From G963662905 sp963676725 (lineage in GTDB: Bacteria; Bacteroidota; Bacteroidia; Bacteroidales; WRLA01), in the NCBI GenBank assembly GCA_963676725.1, contig OY781463.1, positions 3,658,001 to 3,722,000 on the forward strand: a stretch of 64,000 nt of DNA, written 5' to 3'. The translations under genes were made by a program, and so were the position numbers. The stretch's first letter is position 1, and each line of letters opens with the position of its first letter. This document shows, in pieces, positions 55,901 to 62,397 of this stretch. The notes below the pieces were generated by a model. It saw nothing but the letters and a program-made list of their open reading frames with translations, made no database searches and was not told the DNA's origin.

Positions 55901-56064
55901 TGGAGGTAGATCACCTTTGACCAGCCATTGCCATAATAGCCGTAAAAGGGAACATAGTTCTCTGTAAGAGTACCTCCACCTACTTCCACAAAATCTGCGA
56001 AAGCCATTGACGAAGACAAAAGAATTGCCAACATCAACGTGAGGAATCTGGTAAGTTTTCTCAT
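46990..56064 (-). CDS. Giant T9SS-secreted surface protein with duplicated adhesin-like domain units
   Basis: The 3,024-residue protein starts with a signal peptide (residues 1-23, 'FLTLMLAILLSSSMAFA') and ends with a type-A T9SS sorting domain (about 2938-3024: 'ISVYPNPAKDNVYV', 'VVNAVGQVV', 'GVYMLRM', 'TKRVTIA'). Between them are carboxypeptidase-regulatory-like domains (about 205-290 and 1230-1320), four clear copies of a 160-residue beta-rich module (about 320-475, 953-1112, 1349-1508, 1990-2150) and a divergent fifth (2288-2450), three cleaved-adhesin/MAM-like domains (about 710-865, 1739-1894, 2578-2755) and Fn3-like linkers with 'GYNVYRDG' motifs. Residues 205-1229 and 1230-2265 repeat the same domain order. 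It is probably a surface adhesin or glycan/protein-binding protein; no protease motif was seen. Confidence 0.92.
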   Translation of the reverse strand: MRKLTRFLTLMLAILLSSSMAFADFVEVGGGTLTENYVPFYGYYGNGWSKVIYLQTELGGDAITIEKMAHQISNTPSGYNMPSQSIWMKNTSETSFTSTDYTDPAANGFTKVFDGTIDYTGTPGEWLEIEFNVADFDYNGTDNLVVIWENRKNGWGSGYPVWYYNSLSNRSVNKYQDGSFPTTAGSINNYVPNTRFVYTPVAPATEGTMHGMVENTATGDPIVGAAITATETTTMMEYTWMSGENGEYYFPVAAGTYDLDFVKIGYAAVAEAGVVVVNGDTTEVADVTMTETAYEPMFATATVNASDDACLVEWGLPSGDYEIVYDDGVAENYIAWFTGGNMNAVKFTPAGYPALVKGGKVYVGDGSYPTGGAFIGVDFGIAVYDDNGVNGMPGTILDSIAVTPNDYGWVDFSGLNAEILDGDFYIAMVQGGNYPACAPIGIDETAPQKFRSYSRNAVNGDAWSVSPYQDFMLRAIVEGPDAGAGDFASAKTIFAGKSNAMTSMNPVKASYGVEGEAVYSTVAGAATRGVEHYSVYRVSNFDPENPMDPGVETLLNNNVSGLTYNDNGFGALASGYYRYNVYAVYESGEVSDASVSNIVGHALNYDITFEISTTDGQSPTGAIVSMTGLEYPYYMQNMTAPASGTVVFTGVPDGLYNITVNLSGYDAYVLNNYTIDEEETIEVLLSESKYAPTNLFVEGITLQATWNAPSSDIASEGFEAGAPGWTTQQISGTANWDLTANGGYNGNPSAAHTGVGNALLYSPSSSAWLISPEYDLSICTSEATLKFWHAQVNWAGDQDNLEVYYRVGGGAWELLAAYTSEVASWTERTFTLTGDQLAEDFQLGFKGIAAYGYGVVIDDVAIEGDFSVDPDGYQVYLDGAMVDNTIETEYQYSDLTFGQTYVAGVAAVYSSGVSEIITYEFTAAYLAPPRDLEGYVVDHDAILSWNAPGNDSGEEYDIIYTDDTPENATAWNVVGSENALRMTPDGYPCTILSISLNIYDGTWPAGNILTPMEVLVYAGDGTGGLPGTLLGSKVVTPANYNWVEVDMSDLGIVVNEGDFYAAMKQIGTYPDCPPIAVDEGAGVNRSYSRAAGDPWAIAAYQDFMFKAHVYGETSGDRVLSATTVEVPATANVNALTANAPVINAGTQEVGSANYVPTNGDGVLAPTAVENLIAYNLYRDGGYIGQTDASTRTYTDVYAPAGTHYYSVTAVYEAPTAGESLEEGPIELYIYGEGTLTGNVSVMGTPLVPLEGATVTAFREVGDELIYEATATTDMNGAYSMTVLEACYTVVCEADGFQPQEVNGQCINNGGSTIVDFIMLEFPDPALGVYAERNYEHTQVDVTWYEPTNYYEIIYDNDTPTNVTAWDLAGNMHAVKFTPAGYPCDVLGGKVNIYDGSWPSGNSLQAFKMKVALADGVDGMPGTCIDSVEVMPSAHGWVEFSFSGGNMVEDGDFYLIMVQGTDYPNCAPIAVDGTSGANRSYSRYISGGKDWELSSYQDYMIRAQVYSPTSGRMALNFNENIEGEVGTTANTLSKYAVTTPQVTTQKMGRYVGINTADNRELESYTVYRLEQGQENDPSVWTFLSEGQTETFYVDMDWPTLPAGFYRYAVVSIYSFNQSEPAFSNVVGRLQDSDVTIIVSTNTGDSPEGALVSLTPQATGIPMEMYAPEDGVTLFHETPNGWYNLDVSKPGYESYVLEGLYINADIEIEVVLNEACLPPQMFNVTMDGIATWLPPVLEYEEVFFEGFEGGSIPSGWTQITDPNMNPDMWTVQTGGPGGNPAGAFEGEYNATFTGSSSITKLVTPAIDLSGAIAPELSFWFAQPASSGQDKLSVFYKNSSSGSWQALIAEAGDVDIWTKRNIDLPNPTGTYYFAFEGTAPTTGGEGIALDNVRVVKGVEPGDDRALEGYNVYLNGLFQDFTTELTYTYTGLTVAQTYIGGVSAKYTNCESPIVLYPFTYYTCDFFAPIRNLEATLINCDVQLTWEPPGDLEPQEYDIVYTDNTAENATAWNVVDSENALRMTPAGYPCDILSISVNIFDGTWPAGNILNPMEVLVYAGDGTGGLPGTLLGSKVVTPTGYNWVDVDMSDLGITITDGDFYAAMKQIGVYPDCPPIGIDEGAGVNRSYSRAAGDPWGVASYQDFMFKAHVYGMYFGDRVLEASSVEVPATANVNALTASAPVVQTGLQEVGSGKFVYADGREARALRGYNVYRDGDKISDAMLSPGSTVYTDTPPYGGVYVYGVTAEYDEGHACALEVEVDVCGHLPAPEDLQGEPMDMTAHLWWNAPNTSLSTWMYYDDGVYAGSVGAGAAQFDVAVRFPVSVLAPYDGLNLTTLRIYMSTSGVNSDYMGRVYTKDGSNDPVVVAEFDIDEASIVWDAWNDYELETALVIDASKELWFGYYIDEPDGDFAAAGSAVAVDGLGNMIYYNGAWATLLELAPTLDYNWMVRAYVTDQSGDKMAMAPISSDVQYTEVGAIASTDVEPQATVLPTGSRAVLLGYNVYRDGDDDPVNMDVIADTTYDDMDLLAGVYSYIVTAVYDEGESYPEGPVEVVIGDLPVPPTGLAADVQCNDILLTWGDPDVTLWDDFEMYADFTLDMNPWTLLDVDGGNTYGITDISFPNSGAPMAFIVFNSLATTPPLSENYAHSGDKMAASFASTTPPNNDYMITPMVMIEDGDVLSFYAKSHTDQYGLERFNVLVSTTGVDPADFTMISEGDYVEAPVDAYGEFTYDLSAYAGQEVYLAIHCVSNDAFIFFVDDVYVGPAQGKVAQAFNPNANTVANRTEVAWNGEVYAPKSEVRADRDLLGYNVFMDDVQLNGTPIQDAEYLVEDVEAGTYGFQVNAVYDQGTSDKTDVLEVTVEEYVAPGDLMGMINNDGYPELTWTAPAGRALEGYNVYRNGEVIAEGVTDLTYVDTNPVTNTTNCYVVTALYTDCESVPTNEVCLLVGINDLDATEISVYPNPAKDNVYVRHNGQIEQITVVNAVGQVVAEIMSTETVVTINTNNFESGVYMLRMRAADGTLTTKRVTIAE
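49547..50097 (-). repeat. Internal DNA repeat of the giant gene, copy 2
   Basis: About 550 bases match 52655-53205 in register at a constant 3,108-base offset (1,036 codons), with long identical runs and clearly more than 75% identity by eye. It encodes the fourth 160-residue module and the linker after it. Confidence 0.8.
52655..53205 (-). repeat. Internal DNA repeat of the giant gene, copy 1
   Basis: Partner of 49547-50097 at a 3,108-base offset. It encodes the second 160-residue module ('NALRMTPDGYPC', 'VLVYAGDGTGGLPGTLLGSK', 'GAGVNRSYSRAAGDPW'), the protein-level equivalent of the fourth module. Confidence 0.8.
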
Positions 56065-56688
56065 AAAAAATTTGTTTTGTTTTGATTAAAAAAATTAATA
56101 CCCTGACAATGCATAAGGCATTGCCAAAAACAATAATAACCTGCAATTCACCTCAATAACCGCCACAGTTATTGGAGTAAAAAACAGTAGAATACCGTAG
56201 GATGTATAAAACCTTTCCCTTTGGTTCATGTCGCTTCCACTTACACCATTGGGTAGCCATTCAAAAAGTGAAGCCGTTTTTTGAATGTTTGCACTACCTA
56301 TTGGGAATAATGACAGTTTTCTATCATTAAATCTGTGGAATTACAAATTTATTTTCTAGTTATAAAGAACGTTTAGCCGTTTGCTGAGGGTAGAATTATC
56401 CCAAAGCTTGTTTGTACAGACAAAGAACATAAAGCATGGTTGCCTGAAATTGAGAATAATTTCAGACAAAATGAAAAACAATGCTTTAATTTTTACTTAA
56501 TTTGCTCATTGCTATAGATCTAAAATCGAACGAATTTTTTAATTCGTGGAGTGCAAATCTAAAAAAAATACTTAATATTAGCATGGGATTAAAAAATTTT
56601 ATATTTTTGCACTCCAATTTTCTAAACAGGTTCTATTAAAGTATTGTAATCCAATCACCTGCAGGAATTAACCTTATAAGGAACAAAC
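56065..56688. other. Divergent intergenic region between the giant gene and rplU
   Basis: These 624 bases hold no gene. They contain a small palindrome with a T-rich loop (ACGAATT/AATTCGT, 56529-56546), a minus-strand TAGATTTG at 56561-56554 and a TAAATTTG at 56351-56344. Either could be the -7 box of the giant gene, leaving a 5' leader of roughly 270 to 480 bases. A plus-strand TATTTTTG at 56602-56609 serves rplU. Confidence 0.4.
56602..56609 (+). promoter_or_regulatory. Putative -7 element of rplU-rpmA
   Basis: TATTTTTG followed by C, a TAnnTTTG match, 80 bases before rplU. No TTG at the usual -33 distance. Confidence 0.45.
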
Positions 56689-57000
56689 ATGTATGCAATT
56701 GTAGATGTTGGTGGCAGCCAACTAAAAGTAGAACAAGGCAGGTCATATTTCATTAATCGTCTTGCTTTGGACGAAGGAGAAAAAGTGACTTTTGACAAAG
56801 TCTTACTTGTCGATAATGAAGGTGATATTAAAATCGGCAAACCCTTAGTCGAAGGAGCAAAAATTGAAGCTTCCGTTATGGAACACCTCAAAGGTGACAA
56901 AGTAATTGTCTTCAAGAAAAAGCGTCGTAAGACATATCGGGTTAAAAACGGCCACAGGCAATACCTCACCAAAATAATGGTCGAGAATATCGCCCTTTAA
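56689..57000 (+). CDS. rplU: 50S ribosomal protein L21
   Basis: The 103-residue protein begins MYAIVDVGGSQLKVEQGRSY and carries 'VTFDKVLLVDNEGDIKIGKP' and the basic 'VFKKKRRKTYRVKNGHRQ' with the L21 rRNA-binding signature. It binds 23S rRNA. rpmA follows after 36 bases, the standard rplU-rpmA order. Length is normal. Confidence 0.97.
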   Translation: MYAIVDVGGSQLKVEQGRSYFINRLALDEGEKVTFDKVLLVDNEGDIKIGKPLVEGAKIEASVMEHLKGDKVIVFKKKRRKTYRVKNGHRQYLTKIMVENIAL

Positions 57001-57036
57001 ATTCATTTTAAGTAATCACATTTAAAACTTAAACAA

Positions 57037-57303
57037 ATGGCACATAAAAAAGGAATGGGTAGCTCGTCGAACGGTCGCGAGTCACATAGTAAACGCCTTG
57101 GTGTTAAAATTTATGGCGGTCAGCAGGTTATTGCCGGTAATATTATCGTAAGGCAAAGAGGAACCCAGCACCATCCAGGCTTAAATGTAGGCATTGGAAA
57201 AGACCATACATTATTTGCACTCACTGATGGTGTTGTTGAATTTAAAAAATCAAGAAACGATAAATCATTCGTTTCTGTGGTATCTTCAACAGAAGCTAAC
57301 TAA
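57037..57303 (+). CDS. rpmA: 50S ribosomal protein L27
   Basis: The 88-residue protein begins MAHKKGMGSSSNGRESHSKR and has 'RLGVKIYGGQQVIAGNIIVR' and 'QRGTQHHPGLNVGIGKDHTL', all typical of L27. Its N-terminus starts directly with AHKKG, so there is no N-terminal prepeptide of the kind cleaved in Firmicutes. It is followed by a strong terminator. Confidence 0.97.
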   Translation: MAHKKGMGSSSNGRESHSKRLGVKIYGGQQVIAGNIIVRQRGTQHHPGLNVGIGKDHTLFALTDGVVEFKKSRNDKSFVSVVSSTEAN

Positions 57304-57326
57304 TTACAGCGCAGCTGAAATAGAAT

Positions 57327-57357
57327 AAAAAACTCCTGCATGTCAGGAGTTTTTTTG
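57327..57357 (+). terminator. Intrinsic terminator after rpmA
   Basis: A 12-bp stem, AAAAAACTCCTG (57327-57338) with CAGGAGTTTTTT (57344-57355), a 5-base loop and a T tract, 24 bases after the rpmA stop. Confidence 0.9.
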
Positions 57358-57386
57358 TGTGTTTAAAAACCTAAAATTTTTGTATC

Positions 57387-58658
57387 ATGATTCCTGTCTC
57401 GCGCATTAAAGATAATAAAGACCTTATAATCAAAAGGTTGGCAATTAAAAATTTTGACGCCACAATCTTAATTGATGACATCCTGCGATTGGATGAAGAA
57501 AGGCGCTCTACACAAAAAGAATTGGACGATTGCCTGGCAGAGGCAAACAGTTTGGCCAAAATGATTGGCAAATTGTTTCAAGAAGGCAAAAAAAATGAAG
57601 CCACTGAAGCCAGGGAAAAATCGGGCAGGCTAAAAACACAAAGCAAAGAGCTCGGTATAAAACTGGATCAAATCAAGAAAAGCCTGCTTGAAAAAATGTT
57701 GTTGCTGCCCAATATCCCTCACGAAAGTGTTGTTGCCGGCAAATCGGAAGAAGACAACGAAATCATAAAGCAGAAAGGGGAAATCCCTCAGCTTTATGCT
57801 CAGGCAAAACCACATTGGGAGCTCACTGAAAAATACGATATTATCGATTTTGACCTAGGCAGTAAAATTACCGGTGCAGGTTTTCCTGTTTATAAAGGCA
57901 AAGGAGCCCGATTGCAACGCGCTCTTATTAACTTTTTTCTTGATGAAGCTAGGGACGCAGGCTATTTGGAAATTCAACCTCCATTATTAATTAATGAAGA
58001 ATCTGGTTATGGCACAGGACAATTGCCCGATAAAGACGGACAAATGTACTATGTTGGCGAAGACAAGCTCTACTTAATTCCAACAGCAGAAGTGCCTGTT
58101 ACAAATATCTACAGAAATGTTGTCTTAAACGAAAAAGACCTTCCCATAAAAAACACCGCCTATTCGAGCTGTTTCCGAAGGGAAGCGGGTTCGTACGGAA
58201 GTGATGTACGTGGCTTAAACCGCCTGCATCAGTTTGATAAAGTGGAAATTGTTCAAATACAACATCCTGATAAAAGCTACGAATGCCTTGAAGAAATGAA
58301 GGCTCATGTCGCCGGATTGCTTGACAAACTGGAATTACCCTACCGCGTATTAAGGCTTTGCGGTGGAGATACAAGTTTTACTGCTGCACTCACTTTCGAC
58401 TTTGAAGTATATTCGGCTGCACAGAAAAAATGGCTGGAGGTTAGCTCTGTTTCTAATTTTGAAGATTTTCAGGCAAACAGAATGAAACTCAGGTTTAAAG
58501 ATAAAGAAGGAAAAATGCAACTTGCTCATACACTGAATGGTAGTGCTCTGGCTCTACCCCGTATTGTTGCTGCCCTTTTGGAAAACAATCAAACGGAAGA
58601 AGGAATCCGTATCCCAGAAGCATTAAAACCATATACTGCTTTTGACCTAATCGATTAA
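57387..58658 (+). CDS. serS: Serine--tRNA ligase
   Basis: The 423-residue class II synthetase has the N-terminal tRNA-binding coiled coil (about residues 28-100), motif 2 'SSCFRREAGSYGSDVRGLNR' and 'LHQFDKVEIVQIQHPDKS', and motif 3 'NGSALALPRIVAALLENNQ'. The TAE loop is present in 'LIPTAEVPVTNIY'. It charges tRNA-Ser and tRNA-Sec. The gene sits alone after the rplU-rpmA terminator. Length is typical (about 420-430). Confidence 0.97.
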   Translation: MIPVSRIKDNKDLIIKRLAIKNFDATILIDDILRLDEERRSTQKELDDCLAEANSLAKMIGKLFQEGKKNEATEAREKSGRLKTQSKELGIKLDQIKKSLLEKMLLLPNIPHESVVAGKSEEDNEIIKQKGEIPQLYAQAKPHWELTEKYDIIDFDLGSKITGAGFPVYKGKGARLQRALINFFLDEARDAGYLEIQPPLLINEESGYGTGQLPDKDGQMYYVGEDKLYLIPTAEVPVTNIYRNVVLNEKDLPIKNTAYSSCFRREAGSYGSDVRGLNRLHQFDKVEIVQIQHPDKSYECLEEMKAHVAGLLDKLELPYRVLRLCGGDTSFTAALTFDFEVYSAAQKKWLEVSSVSNFEDFQANRMKLRFKDKEGKMQLAHTLNGSALALPRIVAALLENNQTEEGIRIPEALKPYTAFDLID

Positions 58659-58814
58659 TGCACAATAGCTATTGTCCTTAATATTCTGTGCAAAACAACA
58701 AAATAATAGGGGCAACAGAATTGAATACAAAAATCTGGTTCTATTCAAATAAAAGAATAAAACCGGATTTTTTTTGTTAACATTGAAGCTTTATTTGTCA
58801 AAAACAATTTTTTT

Positions 58815-60704
58815 ATGCACCTGCGCACTACTTTTTCAATCATATTTATTTGCTTCCTGATGGTAGTGATCGGAACAAAACCTCTGGCAGCACAGGTAGA
58901 ACCGGCTAAAAATGCACAGATTTCTGCCAAACCTCCGCCTCCCCCACAAAAAAAACAAAGCGATAAGGTGGCACTTGCCGCTGAATATTATCGGAATAAT
59001 GACTACGAAAAAGCTGCAATCCTATTCAAAGAATTATACGACTCAAAAAGATCATCGTATTATTACAGCTACTATTTGCAATGCTTAATCAACCTAAAGC
59101 ATTTTAATGAAGCAATATCCTTTACGAAAAGCCAGAAAAAATTATTTCCCGGCATTAGCAAATATGATATTGATTTGGGATACGTGTATTCATGTTCCGG
59201 AAAAACACGCAAAGCTGAAAAAATTTACAATTCCATTATCGACGATCTTCCAAACAATAGAAACATCATTATCCAAACGGCAAATAATTTCCGCCTTAGA
59301 ATGCTGAACAGCTATGCGATAAAAACCTACGAAAAAGGGCGCAAACTCCTGGAAAATCCCAGCGAATTTGGTATTAATATGGCTTATCTTTATGAATTGG
59401 ATGGAAATTTCCCAATGGCCACAGCCACATATCTCGAACTTTTGGAGCATGACCCCAGCACATTAGGAGCAGTGCAGGCGCGTATGCAAGGGGCTTTGGA
59501 GAAAGACGAAGATAATGAAAAGCATAGTGAACTGCGTAAGCAACTCATCCGAAAGACTCAAAAATTCCCCGGCAACACTTCTTTTCCCGAGATGATTATC
59601 TGGCTTTCCCTGCAGGAAAAAGATTTTGAAACTGCTTTGGTTCACGCCAAAGTGCTCGACAGGCGATATCAGGAAGAAGGGCAAAGGCTCTTCGAAATTG
59701 CAGGATTAGCAGCTGCAAATGAGGATTATCAAACCGCATTGGATGCATTAAAAATCATCATTGCTAAAGGAGAAGGCGGCAGCATGTATATGTATGCCCG
59801 CATCAGGCAATTGGTGGTACGCTATCTTATGTACCATCACAGTAATGAGCAAAACGAAAACAACCGCAATAAACTCTCAGGGGAATTCAAAAAACTAATC
59901 GAAGAGTTCGGGCTCAATCAGGGCACTGTGGATTTATATATTAGCTATGCACAATTATTGGCTTATGATATGCAGCAAAGCGATGATGCTGCGCTCCTGT
60001 TGAACAAAGCAATTGCCGCACGAAATATTTCCCGTGAAAAAATTGCCGCATGCAAAATAGAACTTGCTGATATTTATTTGTTTACAAATAATATATGGGA
60101 AGCAACCCTCCTTTATTCACAGGTTGAAAAAGATTTTAAAAACGATGTAATCGGGCATGATGCAAAATTTAAAAATGCCCAGCTTTCATTTTTTATTGGT
60201 GAATTTGGGTGGGCAAAAACACAACTTGATGTGCTCAAAGCAGCAACATCGAAGCTTATCGCCAATGATGCCATGGAGCTCTCCCTGCTGATAAGCGATA
60301 ATCCGGATCCCGATAGTACACAAATGGGACTGAGAATTTACGCAAAGGCTTCGCTCTTGGAATACCGCACACAATATGTTGAAGCCCTAGAGTTACTCGA
60401 TTCTATTGGCTTGCTTGGGCTTTCACACCCTTTGGATGATGATGTGCTCTTGAAAAAATCTGAGATTTATGAACAATTGGGCGACTATCAGAAAGCCGAT
60501 AGCCTATTAAACCATCTAGTTGCATTTTATCCTGATGGCATACTGGCCGATAATGCGCTCATACGCCTAGCAGAAATTAATGATTCAATATTGATGGATC
60601 AGGAAAAAGCATTAGAATATTATAAAACCATCATTACGGAATATCCCGGATCTGTATTTACCACACGGGCACGCAAACGCTTTCGTGAGCTACGTGGCAA
60701 TTAA
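58815..60704 (+). CDS. Secreted tetratricopeptide-repeat protein
   Basis: The 629-residue protein has a signal peptide ('IIFICFLMVVIGTKPLAAQ', about residues 9-27) and a Pro-rich spacer (KPPPPPQKK). The rest is made of helical TPR-like repeats, such as 'VALAAEYYRNNDYEKAAILF' at the start and 'EKALEYYKTIITEYPGSVFT' at the end. TPR proteins act as scaffolds; periplasmic ones often serve outer-membrane assembly or gliding/secretion machinery. No other domain was seen. It precedes rsmA by 12 bases, so they are in one operon. Confidence 0.85.
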   Translation: MHLRTTFSIIFICFLMVVIGTKPLAAQVEPAKNAQISAKPPPPPQKKQSDKVALAAEYYRNNDYEKAAILFKELYDSKRSSYYYSYYLQCLINLKHFNEAISFTKSQKKLFPGISKYDIDLGYVYSCSGKTRKAEKIYNSIIDDLPNNRNIIIQTANNFRLRMLNSYAIKTYEKGRKLLENPSEFGINMAYLYELDGNFPMATATYLELLEHDPSTLGAVQARMQGALEKDEDNEKHSELRKQLIRKTQKFPGNTSFPEMIIWLSLQEKDFETALVHAKVLDRRYQEEGQRLFEIAGLAAANEDYQTALDALKIIIAKGEGGSMYMYARIRQLVVRYLMYHHSNEQNENNRNKLSGEFKKLIEEFGLNQGTVDLYISYAQLLAYDMQQSDDAALLLNKAIAARNISREKIAACKIELADIYLFTNNIWEATLLYSQVEKDFKNDVIGHDAKFKNAQLSFFIGEFGWAKTQLDVLKAATSKLIANDAMELSLLISDNPDPDSTQMGLRIYAKASLLEYRTQYVEALELLDSIGLLGLSHPLDDDVLLKKSEIYEQLGDYQKADSLLNHLVAFYPDGILADNALIRLAEINDSILMDQEKALEYYKTIITEYPGSVFTTRARKRFRELRGN

Positions 60705-60716
60705 CTCAAAACAATA

Positions 60717-61511
60717 ATGAATATACGCCCAAAAAAACATCTTGGACAACATTTTCTCAAGGATCTTGACATTGCTCAGAAAATTGCAGAGAGCCTCTGC
60801 ACTGATTGTGGCAATGTTTTGGAAATTGGCCCCGGAACTGGTGTGCTTACAAACTTTTTAGAACAAAGGAAAGATACTGTTCTGCAGCTTATGGAAGTGG
60901 ATCATGAGTCTGTTGACTATCTGAAAGAAAATTATCCAGGTCTCATTGGCCATATCCATGATGCAGATGTGCTTCATTATCCTTTGGATGAACTATTTCC
61001 CGGACAGGAGTTTTGCATCATTGGAAATTTCCCCTACAATATTAGCTCCCAAATTCTTTTTAAAATGCTTGAATACAAAGAGCATATTCCTTGCCTGAGC
61101 GGGATGTTTCAAAAAGAAGTTGCAGATCGCATTTGCGCAAAACACGGGAACAAAACTTATGGAATCATCAGCGTGCTTATTCAGGTTTATTATACGACTG
61201 AATATTTATTTACCGTGCCCGAACATGTTTTTATTCCCCCGCCAAAAGTAAAATCGGGAGTAATCAGACTAAAACGCTATCGCAAAAAAATTGAAGGCCT
61301 AGACGATAAGATGCTTTTCAGAACAGTAAAAACCGCTTTTAACCAGCGAAGAAAAACCTTGCGAAACGCTTTAAAACCAATGGTTCCCGACCTTAGCATC
61401 ATTCCTGAAGAAATGGCAGGGCTGCGTGCTGAGCAATTAAAACCGGAAGATTTTATTGATCTCACAAAAAGACTTCAGTCAGGATTTGAAAAATCGAACA
61501 ACAATATGTAA
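60717..61511 (+). CDS. rsmA: 16S rRNA dimethyladenosine transferase
   Basis: The 264-residue protein starts MNIRPKKHLGQHFLKDLDIA. It has the SAM motif 'VLEIGPGTGVLTNFLEQR', the catalytic N-x-P-Y motif 'IIGNFPYNISSQIL' and 'EVADRICAKHGNKTYGIISV'. It dimethylates the two adjacent adenosines A1518 and A1519 (E. coli numbering) in the 3' end of 16S rRNA during 30S maturation. It lies 12 bases after the TPR gene and 24 bases before the LysM lipoprotein gene. Confidence 0.96.
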   Translation: MNIRPKKHLGQHFLKDLDIAQKIAESLCTDCGNVLEIGPGTGVLTNFLEQRKDTVLQLMEVDHESVDYLKENYPGLIGHIHDADVLHYPLDELFPGQEFCIIGNFPYNISSQILFKMLEYKEHIPCLSGMFQKEVADRICAKHGNKTYGIISVLIQVYYTTEYLFTVPEHVFIPPPKVKSGVIRLKRYRKKIEGLDDKMLFRTVKTAFNQRRKTLRNALKPMVPDLSIIPEEMAGLRAEQLKPEDFIDLTKRLQSGFEKSNNNM

Positions 61512-61535
61512 ATTTGGATGCTAAAACCGCTTATT

Positions 61536-61889
61536 ATGAATTACTCCATTTTTTCAAAGACATTATTCACCGCGCTTATGATCTTTGCTATTGCATCGCT
61601 CTATAGCTGCGGCGAAGATAAAAAACCAGAAGAAAAACAAATCACGGAGCAGGCACCCCCACCACCCCCTAAAAAAGAAGTTGAGAAAAAAGACCCGCCT
61701 CCACCACCGCCCGTTAAAGAAAAAACTGTGATACGCCATAAGGTGAAAGAAGGTGAATGGCTCTTTGAACTTAGCCGTGAATATTATGGAAATATAAGTG
61801 GCTGGGAAAAAATTTATAATGCCAATAAAAGCCTGATTGACAATCCCGATATTATTTATCCTAATCAGGAATTAATTATTCCAGAGTAG
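61536..61889 (+). CDS. LysM-domain lipoprotein
   Basis: The 117-residue protein has a type II signal peptide ending in 'IASLYSC' (lipobox), a proline/lysine-rich spacer (about residues 25-63, with PPPPPP-type runs) and a C-terminal LysM domain ('HKVKEGEWLFELSREYYGNI', 'NPDIIYPNQELIIPE'). LysM binds peptidoglycan, so the protein probably tethers the outer membrane to the wall. I start at 61536 rather than 61518 because the signal peptide begins there. The proline runs are EF-P-type stalling candidates. Confidence 0.87.
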   Translation: MNYSIFSKTLFTALMIFAIASLYSCGEDKKPEEKQITEQAPPPPPKKEVEKKDPPPPPPVKEKTVIRHKVKEGEWLFELSREYYGNISGWEKIYNANKSLIDNPDIIYPNQELIIPE

Positions 61890-61919
61890 TTGGAGTCTAA
61901 AAACTTATGCTTATCTTTG
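61890..61919 (+). promoter_or_regulatory. Putative promoter of the single-domain response regulator
   Basis: TTG (61890-61892), 19 bases, TATCTTTG (61912-61919): a full match to the Bacteroidota promoter. It lies directly after the LysM gene stop, 46 bases before the regulator start. Confidence 0.65.
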
Positions 61920-61965
61920 TGTTATTGATTTCACAGGCGAATTCAATCCAAAATTCACAAAGCAA

Positions 61966-62361
61966 ATGGCATACAATTGGCAAAATAAAAACATCCTCAT
62001 TGCCGAAGATGATTATCTTAGTTGTAAAATTTTGCAATCATACCTAAGTCCCACAAAAGCTCGGATTTTTTGGGCTCATAATGGGAAAGAAGCTATCAAT
62101 ATTTTTAAAGAAACCCCTAATCTGGATTTAATCATTATGGATATCCGTATGCCGGTACTTAATGGATTTGAAGCAACGAAAAAAATTAGGGAACACAACA
62201 AACAATTACCCATTTTAGCACACAGTGCTTTTTATTATGATGAGTTTGATGGTTTATGCATTGATGCCGGTTGCAATGCCTGTGTTGCAAAACCTAGTTC
62301 TAATACTGAATTACTCCAAAGCGCAGACCAGCTTATGGAATATGAAATAGCAGAACAATAA
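61966..62361 (+). CDS. Single-domain response regulator
   Basis: The 131-residue protein is a receiver domain alone: 'NILIAEDDYLSCKILQSYLS' with acidic residues Glu14-Asp16, phospho-acceptor Asp59 in 'LIIMDIRMPVLNG', a Ser/Thr switch position in 'ILAHSAFYYDEF' and Lys109 in 'CVAKPSS'. There is no DNA-binding part, so it probably acts by protein contact or as a phosphorelay. No kinase is adjacent. Its own promoter sits just upstream. Confidence 0.9.
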   Translation: MAYNWQNKNILIAEDDYLSCKILQSYLSPTKARIFWAHNGKEAINIFKETPNLDLIIMDIRMPVLNGFEATKKIREHNKQLPILAHSAFYYDEFDGLCIDAGCNACVAKPSSNTELLQSADQLMEYEIAEQ

Positions 62362-62381
62362 GCCAATATTTCATAAAAGTG

Positions 62382-62389
62382 TACCTTTG
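62382..62389 (+). promoter_or_regulatory. Putative -7 element of the DAHP synthase gene
   Basis: TACCTTTG (TAnnTTTG match) eight bases before the ATG at 62398, in the 36-base gap after the regulator gene. The short spacing would make a very short or absent leader. Confidence 0.4.
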
Positions 62390-62397
62390 CCATCGCA

